Below, in pieces: positions 1 to 4,909 of a stretch of DNA of 7,195 bases (position 1 is the stretch's first letter; each line of letters begins with the position of its first letter). Both the position numbers and the translations under genes were made by a program. The stretch comes from Deltaproteobacteria bacterium CG07_land_8_20_14_0_80_60_11. Its GTDB lineage: Bacteria > Desulfobacterota > Desulfobaccia > Desulfobaccales > 0-14-0-80-60-11. The DNA lies in NCBI GenBank assembly GCA_002779455.1, contig PEWM01000239.1, positions 1-7,195 of the forward strand, written 5' to 3'. Below the pieces are notes generated by a model. The model searched no databases. It worked only from the letters and a program-made list of their open reading frames with translations, and was not told where the DNA came from.

Positions 1-35
1 TCACTGCTCACTGCTCACTGCTCACCGCTCACCGC
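1..35. repeat. Tandem 7-bp repeat, five units
   Basis: Three units of TCACTGC are followed by two units of TCACCGC, in perfect register, ending 2 bases before the terL stop codon (38-40, minus strand). On the terL strand the unit reads GCAGTGA/GCGGTGA. The array starts at base 1, so more copies may lie outside the window. The T-to-C change shared by the last two units suggests expansion by unit duplication. The role is unknown. Slippage-prone tracts like this commonly lie between genes, and nothing here suggests a coding role. Confidence 0.85.
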
Positions 36-37
36 TT

Positions 38-1564
38 CTAAAATGCCCCCCGGCTCTGGAAGAGCCGCGGCTTCACCGGGGTATACTTCGGCGCCCCTGC
101 CGTTGACAGGTCCCGCCCCAGGCATACCGCCCCTTCCAGGGCGTCCGGCCCATCGTCGTGCAGCGTCCGCGACGGGAAGAAGAGCAACTGTTCCACCAGC
201 AGTTCCTGGTCCGAATGTCCCCGGATAAAGCGAATCTTGCCCCGCTCTAACAGCGGTGACAGGCTGGCCACCCGGGTCTCCTTAGCGATACGGTGGGTCA
301 CCCCTCTCAGAGGCAGCAGTTGGCCGCGCTCCACCCCGATGCGGTCGAACTCCTTGAGCAGTAGCCGCTGGAAGAGGTTGTCTTCCACCCCTACCAGTTG
401 ATAGCCGAATTGCTGGTGCCGGTTGAAAATGGTGCGCATAATCTGATCCAGAGTAGTTTTCTGGATGACCGCATCCATCACGTAAACCACCATTTCCCGC
501 CGGTCCCAGCCCACCGTGACAAAAGCCTTGTAATCCGCGGTGGCCCCGGTCTCCAGGGAAGGATCAAAGAAACCCGTTACCACCAGGTCCCGATCTTTCA
601 AGCTGTCAGGATGGTAGTAGTGAATCCAGTCCTCCTGGAAAAAGCCGCCGTCCGGCGTCGGTTCATTCATCTTCTCCCGGTTGAAGGCCACGGTGCCCAT
701 CAACTGCTTTTGCAGCTGGAGCCGGGCCACCGGGTGCCGGGCCTCCCACAATGACGATCCGTCTTCCTGGTAGGCCCGGTAAAGCCGCCGCTGGAAATGG
801 CAGTAGGGTTCATCCAGGCTGGTCAGCATCACGTGCAGGGCGCTGTGCCACCTGAGAATGGTGCCGATGATCATCAAAGTGCCCCGCGCAGCCACCGCGG
901 GATAGACTGCCGATTTCACCCAGTCCAGGATGGATTGGACGATTTCGGGATTCCGCACGTTGGTGTCATTCTCCAGGTCATCCAGGATGACCAGGTCCGG
1001 CCGCCACTGCTTGTGCTTGAGACCCCGGAGGCGTTGCCCCCGTCCCCGGGCTTTTACCCGGATGTCGTTCAACGTTACGAAATCGTTCACCGGCTTGTTG
1101 CCTTTGACCAACTCCCCGAAATCCTGCTGTAGTCTCTCGTTGTAGAGCAGCTCCAGGTAGATGTAGCCGGTGAGATCCGAGGCCAGGTCTTCGGTGTCGC
1201 TGCCGATCAGGATGAAATGCCGCTTCCGGAAACAGATCTGGTGGAGGACGTATCCAAAGCTGCACACGGTGGTTTTGGCAAACTCCCGGGGTGCCGCCAC
1301 TGCCATGGGCGTCACCACGTCATCGGCCCGCTGCTCCAGCATCCGCACCAATTCATGGTGAAAGGGCGCGGGGCCGTGGGCGAAATAGTGCGGCAGATAG
1401 GTGCGGCAGAAATACAGGGGGTCGCCTGCGGCCCGCTCCAGCCGTTGTTTGTGCTTTTCTTCGCTGTCCGCCCAGAACGGCATCACTTCCAACGACAGCT
1501 GCATCAGGATTTTATCGGCCCGCTGGCGAAACTCGCTTTTGGTCAATTTTTTGGTTAAGGTCAT
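38..1564 (-). CDS. Phage terminase large subunit (packaging ATPase/nuclease)
   Basis: This 508-residue protein is the motor and nuclease that pumps phage DNA into procapsids and cuts the concatemer. The N-terminal half shows a terminase-type Walker A, APREFAKTT (91-99, lysine 97), with alanine in place of the usual glycine before the lysine. Walker B is LVILDD (191-196), and GT at 234-235 fits the coupling motif. The C-terminal half has an RNase H-like nuclease set: D334 in GFFDPS, E394 in VGVEDN, and D470/D471/D474 in HDDGPDAL. The length is normal for the family and no frameshift is seen. The ATG at 1564 has AGGGG a few bases upstream. It follows the probable small subunit after a 116-bp gap. 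All motifs are intact, so the protein could be active, but no other structural phage gene is visible. The family call is firm; the phage type is not determined. Confidence 0.93.
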   Translation of the reverse strand: MTLTKKLTKSEFRQRADKILMQLSLEVMPFWADSEEKHKQRLERAAGDPLYFCRTYLPHYFAHGPAPFHHELVRMLEQRADDVVTPMAVAAPREFAKTTVCSFGYVLHQICFRKRHFILIGSDTEDLASDLTGYIYLELLYNERLQQDFGELVKGNKPVNDFVTLNDIRVKARGRGQRLRGLKHKQWRPDLVILDDLENDTNVRNPEIVQSILDWVKSAVYPAVAARGTLMIIGTILRWHSALHVMLTSLDEPYCHFQRRLYRAYQEDGSSLWEARHPVARLQLQKQLMGTVAFNREKMNEPTPDGGFFQEDWIHYYHPDSLKDRDLVVTGFFDPSLETGATADYKAFVTVGWDRREMVVYVMDAVIQKTTLDQIMRTIFNRHQQFGYQLVGVEDNLFQRLLLKEFDRIGVERGQLLPLRGVTHRIAKETRVASLSPLLERGKIRFIRGHSDQELLVEQLLFFPSRTLHDDGPDALEGAVCLGRDLSTAGAPKYTPVKPRLFQSRGAF

Positions 1565-1585
1565 GGCATTCCCCTGTGCCGGTGG

Positions 1586-1605
1586 GGCGGGCCTCCATGC
1601 CCGCC
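1586..1605. repeat. Perfect hairpin in the terS-terL gap
   Basis: GGCGGGC (1586-1592) and GCCCGCC (1599-1605) pair perfectly around the 6-base loop CTCCAT. The hairpin lies 22 bases upstream of the terL start, in the leader between the two terminase genes. It has no T-run on either strand, so it is not a standard terminator. Its plan (GGTGG at the left, G/C-rich stem, 6-base loop containing TCCA) resembles the hairpin at 2340-2363, and both may belong to one family of dispersed palindromes. That relationship is inference. Confidence 0.7.
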
Positions 1606-1643
1606 ATCAGAATCAGTCGCGGCTCACTGTGGCCTGCTGGTGG

Positions 1644-1660
1644 GGGGCGCCCGGCGCCCC
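1644..1660. repeat. GC-only palindrome just after the small terminase gene
   Basis: GGGGCGCC (1644-1651) and GGCGCCCC (1653-1660) form a perfect 17-base palindrome centred on 1652. It lies 20 bases beyond the stop codon of the small-subunit gene. As RNA it would fold with a small loop, for example a 7-bp stem with a CCG loop. There is no T-run, so termination is not supported. It may stabilise the 3' end of the transcript or be a protein-binding palindrome. Confidence 0.6.
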
Positions 1661-1680
1661 GCCCTCGGCTGTCCGCCGGA

Positions 1681-2151
1681 TCAGGACTCTTCTTCCAGTT
1701 GCCGGAAAAACTCCTGTACCCGGTACGAGATCCGCTTCAATTCCTCCGGGTCCTTCACCCACCCTCGCAAAAATTCGATGAACCGGTCCATCACTTCCAG
1801 GGCCGCCGCCCGTATGTCCCATCCCTGGCTGCACAGGCGGTCGAGGAGCGTCACAATCTTGGTGATTTCATCCAGTTCCGGCGCTTTCAGATCGCCCTTG
1901 ATGATGAGCCGGCCGGCCTTTTCTCGCAAGATCCCCTTCAAGGCCTCTCCCAGCCATCGCGGCGATACCGGTACCTGCCGCCGTTTTTCTTCCCATCTCC
2001 CTTCCTGGTGCCACCGCTTCAGGGTTACCAGGGCTACCGGCAGCAGTTCCCGAATCTCTTCCAGGTCCTTGCCCGCCAGGTAGAGTGATTGGGCGTCCTC
2101 CTCATAGAGGTCACGTTTTCCCTTCTTGGTACTTTTTTTGATTCCCGTCAT
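1681..2151 (-). CDS. Probable phage terminase small subunit
   Basis: This 156-residue, highly charged, mostly helical protein lies directly upstream of terL on the same strand. Residues about 15-58 look like the DNA-binding helix-turn-helix of small terminases and DUF1804-type phage proteins: a YEEDAQSLYLAGKDLEEI-like helix, then LLPVALVTLKRW and EGRWEEKRR. The rest (60-156) is predicted helical and would suit oligomerisation and contact with the large subunit. Small subunits recognise the packaging site and hand the DNA to TerL. The N terminus is rich in lysine (KKSTKKGKR). The ATG at 2151 has only a weak AGG upstream, so the start is less certain than the frame. The call rests on fold pattern plus position; another phage DNA-binding protein is possible. 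Confidence 0.72.
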   Translation of the reverse strand: MTGIKKSTKKGKRDLYEEDAQSLYLAGKDLEEIRELLPVALVTLKRWHQEGRWEEKRRQVPVSPRWLGEALKGILREKAGRLIIKGDLKAPELDEITKIVTLLDRLCSQGWDIRAAALEVMDRFIEFLRGWVKDPEELKRISYRVQEFFRQLEEES

Positions 2152-2336
2152 GGTTGCCTGGATATACGCAATAATCCGGTCAATCTCCAGTACGCCTGGA
2201 ACAGTTGTCTCTCAGCCCTGATTCCTCCCCTCAGCCGGTGTCAACTATTCCTGCCCCCACCTCTGGCCTCTCCTTTATCCATGCCTTGCCGGTCCGTGTT
2301 AATTTCTCCCCTCTGACCGGAAAAGTTCTTTAAACC

Positions 2337-2408
2337 GGTGGCACAGGCTTTCCAGCCTGTGCCAAGGAAGCAGGTTAGTCGGGCACAGCCTGGAAAGGCT
2401 GTGCTACC
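2337..2408. repeat. Paired palindromes forming a 72-bp inverted repeat
   Basis: Two hairpins lie back to back. The first is GGCACAGGC (2340-2348), loop TTTCCA, GCCTGTGCC (2355-2363), a perfect 9-bp stem. The second is GCACAGCC (2383-2390), loop TGGAAA, GGCTGTGC (2397-2404), a perfect 8-bp stem. The 27-base arms 2337-2363 and 2382-2408 are also inverted copies of each other, 24 of 27 positions matching, around an 18-base spacer. Two of the three differences sit at paired stem positions and keep the pairing (G-C becomes C-G). The layout resembles REP/BIME-type elements mobilised by REP-associated transposases. It lies in the gap between the small HTH gene and the small terminase gene, with no T-run, so it is not a simple terminator. 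Confidence 0.85.
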
Positions 2409-2484
2409 AGCCAATACCACCTTTTCATGCCTTACGGGTAAGCCCTAAGACTCCTAAGCATCTGTCCGAACCTTCCGGCACCCC

Positions 2485-2658
2485 TTAATAAACCTCGGCC
2501 ATCTTATCCCTGACCGCACTCTCCAGGATCCTGACCGTGCCCCCGGTGATCTTGACGCCCTTGAGCTTGCCTTCCCAAAACCAGCGGTACACGGTGGATC
2601 GGGACACCGCCAGGCGGTTGGCTACTTCCCTGGGCCTTATCAATCGTTCTTGAGTCAT
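2485..2658 (-). CDS. Small excisionase/MerR-like helix-turn-helix protein (57 aa)
   Basis: This short gene encodes 57 residues. Residues 7-43 match the HTH_17/excisionase-type DNA-binding fold: IRPREVANRLAVSRSTVYRW (7-26), a turn EGKLKGVKI, then GGTVRI as the wing-like strand. Such proteins bind DNA as recombination directionality factors or small regulators. The start is well supported: GGGAGGAA precedes the ATG at 2658 at the usual spacing. The stop is TAA at 2485-2487. It is the first of three minus-strand phage-like genes, 333 bp upstream of the small terminase gene. About half of a 40-residue stretch is identical to the gene at 4493-4678. Whether it is a true excisionase is unknown, as no integrase is in the window. 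Confidence 0.85.
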   Translation of the reverse strand: MTQERLIRPREVANRLAVSRSTVYRWFWEGKLKGVKITGGTVRILESAVRDKMAEVY

Positions 2659-3210
2659 TGCTGTTTCCTCCCTTTTCTGGCACCGCTGCTCTTACCCAAT
2701 TCAAGATTCGTGCAACCTGCAAGACACCTGTCCCCTCCTGTCCCATATCCCGCGTTTGGCCGGCCGCCAGGGACGCCTCCAGGAGATAAGACGGCGGCAA
2801 TGGTCCCCGCGGCTCCAGGCTGCTTGGGCAAGCCCAGCCTGATTCACCGGCATTGAGCTTGCATTGCTGCAGGCGGCAAATCCTTGTCTCTATAAGCCTG
2901 ACGATTTAAAAACCATACCGGCTGCAGGGATCAACTGACCCGGCAGGCTGGCTGGCTCAGGAGGACGAAGGGCGCCAGGTGCGGTGCAATCTGTCTAGGG
3001 GGATTCGGCAATCCCTAGGGGTATTGCCTCAAAACCCCCTTAATTTTGGGGGGGTATCAGACTCGGTTGGGAAGCACCTCAGGCCAAATTACTTGGCAGG
3101 TGGCGCGCCCTGCGCCTCTTTCCCTGGATTTTTCGGACCAATCGCGACTGAGCCGGCCGTGCTACCAAAACCAGGCCAAGGAGGAAATTGCGGCTTTGGC
3201 GGGTTAGCAC
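2659..3210. other. Gene-free stretch between phage-like genes and the DUF3467 operon
   Basis: I see no convincing gene on either strand in these 552 bases. The open frames present lack ribosome binding sites and recognisable motifs, and their composition looks random. The right part holds small palindromes around 2995-3028 and facing C5/G7 runs at 3035-3053. No tRNA-like T-loop motif, transposase fragment or direct-repeat attachment site was recognised. The stretch may include the promoter of the HTH gene at 2485-2658, but no good -35/-10 pair stands out. Confidence 0.6.
2995..3028. repeat. Overlapping imperfect palindromes
   Basis: Two alternative structures share bases. CTAGGG (2995-3000), GG, ATT (3003-3005) can pair with AATCCCTAG (3010-3018) around CGGC, with two bulged G. 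Alternatively GGCAAT (3007-3012) pairs with ATTGCC (3023-3028) around the self-complementary CCCTAGGG, with two extra bases. The two folds are mutually exclusive. There is no adjacent gene start to make this a switch. It may be a binding site or a remnant of a small mobile repeat. Confidence 0.5.
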
Positions 3211-3237
3211 AAAAGAAAAGCGGCCCGGAGGCCGCTT
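3211..3237 (-). terminator. Intrinsic terminator of the DUF3467 operon
   Basis: Read on the minus strand, AAGCGGCC, tetraloop TCCG, GGCCGCTT forms a perfect 8-bp stem (3230-3237 with 3218-3225). It is followed directly by TTCTTTT. It starts about 25 bases past the stop codon of the 68-residue gene. This is a textbook Rho-independent terminator for the leftward operon, with the stable UUCG-class style of loop seen in many terminators (here TCCG). Confidence 0.88.
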
Positions 3238-3262
3238 GGGAAGATCAATTTTTTAGATAGGT

Positions 3263-3469
3263 TTATTTTTGAGTATTTGTAAAAACTCTCTCTATTAGGG
3301 CGTAGGCATCTTTTGTTAAAGTACACCTCCAGCCCCGATGCTTGTCTGATTTCCTGAATATTGTCCAATCACCATGTTTCTGGCATCTGGCATAGATACG
3401 GTCACCTTGGATGGCATCACCGACCTTCGTATAAACCTTTTGATGCTTTTCATCTGTAGTTTTGGTCAT
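3263..3469 (-). CDS. Hypothetical protein, 68 aa, last gene of the operon
   Basis: I do not recognise this family. The 68-residue product is basic and soluble-looking, without signal peptide or membrane segment. A central stretch has C29, H32, H44 and C49 (CQKHGDW and KHRGWRC), a loose Cys/His arrangement that could bind a metal or be structural; this is speculation. The ATG at 3469 overlaps the TGA of the preceding gene (ATGA), which implies translational coupling. The Shine-Dalgarno-like AGGAGGGG lies somewhat far upstream, in the end of the preceding gene. The intrinsic terminator follows at 3237. The base composition matches the AT-rich operon. The overlap and terminator make a real gene likely. 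Confidence 0.75.
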   Translation of the reverse strand: MTKTTDEKHQKVYTKVGDAIQGDRIYARCQKHGDWTIFRKSDKHRGWRCTLTKDAYALIERVFTNTQK

Positions 3470-3882
3470 AACCCCTTAACCATCCCCTCCTTTTCCAATT
3501 CTTCACAGATTTCATAAACCAGATCGTAATCGAGGGAGAGGGCTTCCATTACATCACTTGGATAAATGGCCTCCCCATCGTGCGCCTTAAAAAAAGCGCG
3601 AATTTCCTCCTTGGCCTGGTCTCTTGGTATCTCACGAATTTCCAGAATCTTTTCGGCAGAATTTGTTGCTTGCATAGCAACCACCTTTGCCATTAGGCTT
3701 TCATTCTCCGCCCTTAATTCAGCATTTACCGCTTTCAAGCGCAGGCATTCAGAGTAAAGGTTGGTATGTTCAAATAATCCGCTATCAGAACTTGATAATG
3801 CAAAAGATACTGGTGTTGATTCTCCCATGACACCAAACGCAATATCCGTACCAACCCACTTGTGTGCTCTCGCAGTAGCCAT
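3466..3882 (-). CDS. Coiled-coil / winged-helix-like protein, middle gene of the operon
   Basis: This 138-residue protein has three visible parts. Residues 1-40 are low in charge and rich in Ser, Ala and Gly. Residues about 42-75 look like a coiled coil (LRLKAVNAELRAENESLMAK). Residues 86-138 look like a winged-helix domain: PRDQAKEEIRAFFKAHDG, then YPSDVMEALSLDYDLV, then EICEELEKEGMVKGL, the pattern of helices 1 to 3 and a recognition helix. A dimeric DNA-binding or adaptor protein is the natural guess, but no specific family is claimed. It begins 11 bases after the DUF3467 gene stop and overlaps the next gene by 4 bases. The ATG at 3882 is preceded by AAGG at 9 bases. Confidence 0.82.
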   Translation of the reverse strand: MATARAHKWVGTDIAFGVMGESTPVSFALSSSDSGLFEHTNLYSECLRLKAVNAELRAENESLMAKVVAMQATNSAEKILEIREIPRDQAKEEIRAFFKAHDGEAIYPSDVMEALSLDYDLVYEICEELEKEGMVKGL

Positions 3883-3893
3883 CTTAATGAACC

Positions 3894-4217
3894 TTAATTT
3901 TCCTCGGTTTCTTTGGCAATATCCCTAAATTGCTCAATAAATCTACTATAGTTTGTTTCTAAAGCCTTTATGATTTCAGGAATTAAATCCGGAACGATAA
4001 CTATCTCAACAATATTCGGAATTGTAACCTCATTCCCCCGCCTAAGCCTCTGTAAATCCCCGCCTGGTGGTGCATCTCCAAAACGAATAGTAAAATCATA
4101 TTTCGTATGAGAAATCTGGACATAGTTTGAATATACACGCCCTAACCTCGGTTCAAGTGACGGGATGGCCGTCAGCTCTTCATTTTTAGGGGCCGTCTTT
4201 TTAGTTTTGTCTGCCAC
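3894..4217 (-). CDS. DUF3467-family protein, first gene of the operon
   Basis: The C-terminal two thirds match the DUF3467 pattern: VYSNYVQISHTKYDFTIRFG, a central variable loop, then EIVIVPDLIPEIIKALETN and YSRFIEQF. Members are small bacterial and archaeal proteins of unknown function, often encoded beside other small uncharacterised genes. There is no signal peptide or membrane segment. The frame opens at a TTG (4223), but GGAGG is only 2 bases from it. The GTG at 4217 sits 8 bases from that GGAGG, so I prefer GTG, giving 107 residues. The gene leads a three-gene cluster with an 11-bp gap to the next. Its DNA is about one third GC in places, unlike the GC-rich flanks, a sign of transfer. 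Confidence 0.85.
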   Translation of the reverse strand: MADKTKKTAPKNEELTAIPSLEPRLGRVYSNYVQISHTKYDFTIRFGDAPPGGDLQRLRRGNEVTIPNIVEIVIVPDLIPEIIKALETNYSRFIEQFRDIAKETEEN

Positions 4218-4274
4218 CTTCAAATCCTCCGCGCCATTATCACATCATTGATGGTTGTGAAAAATATCGCGAGC

Positions 4275-4283
4275 ACTATATCA
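4275..4283 (-). promoter_or_regulatory. Candidate extended -10 promoter for the DUF3467 operon
   Basis: On the minus strand TGATATAGT matches the extended -10 pattern TGnTATAAT with one change. It lies about 58 bases upstream of the preferred GTG start. A perfect TTGACA (4311-4316, minus strand) is nearby but too far (about 30 bases) to pair with this -10. At 17 bases it would pair only with a poor CTAAAA (4288-4293). One of these probably starts the operon; which one cannot be decided by eye. Confidence 0.38.
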
Positions 4284-4377
4284 AACTTTTTAGCATCAAT
4301 CCAGCGCAATTGTCAATCTAAATTTAAGTCTACTTTCCCTATGGTCAACGTGCTCAGAGTAATAATTTTGGGATAAC

Positions 4378-4407
4378 ATGACAAAAAAGGGGAGTTAAAT
4401 ATATAAT
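4378..4407 (+). promoter_or_regulatory. Sigma70-type promoter for the HTH gene at 4493
   Basis: ATGACA (4378-4383, one change from TTGACA) and a perfect TATAAT (4402-4407) are separated by 18 bases. Transcription would begin near 4414, giving a leader of about 80 bases before the ATG at 4493. The -10 box lies inside the hairpin at 4389-4412, so a protein bound to that palindrome would block the promoter. This is a sequence match only. Confidence 0.55.
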
Positions 4408-4412
4408 TCCCC
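4389..4412 (-). terminator. Terminator-like hairpin in the divergent region
   Basis: GGGGAGTTA (4389-4397) pairs with TAATTCCCC (4404-4412) around AATATA, with one imperfect pair. On the minus strand the hairpin is followed by TTTTTTGT, the form of an intrinsic terminator. It would stop leftward transcription before the DUF3467 operon. It could instead be an operator, because it covers the -10 box of the rightward promoter. The stem is partly AT, so termination may be weak. Confidence 0.45.
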
Positions 4413-4492
4413 AAAAATGGCTTGCCCCTTGCATTCAAATTTCACCATGACCTTCAAGGAAGATAAATCTGCAACCGCAGGGAGGCTGAAGG

Positions 4493-4678
4493 ATGGAATT
4501 ATTATACCAAAAGCGTTTTTTTCGGCCGGATGAGGCCGCGGCGATCCTGGTTATCTCCCGCCGCACCGTCTACCGGATGATTCGTGACGGCCGGATCCCC
4601 GGGGTCAAGTGGGGCGGCGGCCCCTGGCGCATCCCCCGGGAAAGCCTGGCCAGTCTGCTGCCGGGCGAGAGGTTCTAG
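4493..4678 (+). CDS. Small excisionase/MerR-like helix-turn-helix protein (61 aa)
   Basis: Residues 9-47 carry the HTH_17/excisionase fold: FFRPDEAAAILVISRRTVYR (9-28) as the helix-turn-helix, DGRIPGVKWGGGPWRI as turn and wing, and a short tail. A compact DNA-binding regulator is likely, binding as a dimer or next to a partner. The start is secure: GGAGG at 4481-4485 stands 7 bases before the ATG, and a promoter with perfect -10 lies upstream. It is divergent from the DUF3467 operon and precedes ftsH by 231 bases, so it could regulate either. Its gene body is GC-rich like ftsH, unlike the AT-rich leader. It is a relative of the protein at 2485-2658. Confidence 0.85.
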   Translation: MELLYQKRFFRPDEAAAILVISRRTVYRMIRDGRIPGVKWGGGPWRIPRESLASLLPGERF

Positions 4679-4862
4679 ACCCGCCCCATCACCGCCCGGC
4701 TTGATAACCTCCCCCTACGCCCTGGACCCTGCCATCTCCCTCCAACATGGGGAGAACGCGGGGTTTGGGGCGCCGTTCCCTCTTCTCCCGCCTGAATTAA
4801 GCCAACCGCACAATTCACCTTGCATTTTCCGCCCATGACCCGTAAAATAACCTAGCGAAAAT

Positions 4863-4871
4863 TGATATAAT
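4863..4871 (+). promoter_or_regulatory. Extended -10 promoter of ftsH
   Basis: TGATATAAT is a perfect extended -10 element (TGnTATAAT). No good -35 lies at 16-18 bases, which is expected for this promoter class. Transcription would start near 4878, leaving a leader of about 32 bases before the ftsH ATG. No CIRCE or sigma32-like heat-shock signature was recognised. Confidence 0.6.
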
Positions 4872-4909
4872 TGATCTAATCCTGGCGTTTGCCTGCGTTT
4901 AAGGACCCG

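Noticed and set aside
1..35. Possible CRISPR or iteron array
   Set aside because: Units are 7 bases with no spacers, so not CRISPR. Iterons are longer, and no replication gene is nearby.
1291..2088. 265-codon open frame on the plus strand
   Set aside because: It is antisense to terL and the small terminase gene, is rich in P, R, S and A, and has no motif or ribosome binding site.
2337..2408. Double hairpin as a transcription terminator
   Set aside because: Neither strand has a T-run after either stem, and the inverted duplication fits a repeat element better.
2504..2800. 98-codon open frame on the minus strand
   Set aside because: It overlaps the 57-residue HTH gene in another frame. The HTH gene has a strong Shine-Dalgarno and a recognisable fold; this frame has neither.
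2659..3210. tRNA gene or phage attachment site
   Set aside because: No T-loop-like motif, cloverleaf pairing or matching direct repeat was found on either strand.
2979..3260. 93-codon open frame on the plus strand
   Set aside because: It runs across the palindromes and the intrinsic terminator of the opposite operon, with no family resemblance.
4889..4909. TTG start giving FtsH 7 extra residues
   Set aside because: No good ribosome binding site, whereas the ATG at 4910 has AAGGA upstream and gives a typical FtsH N terminus.
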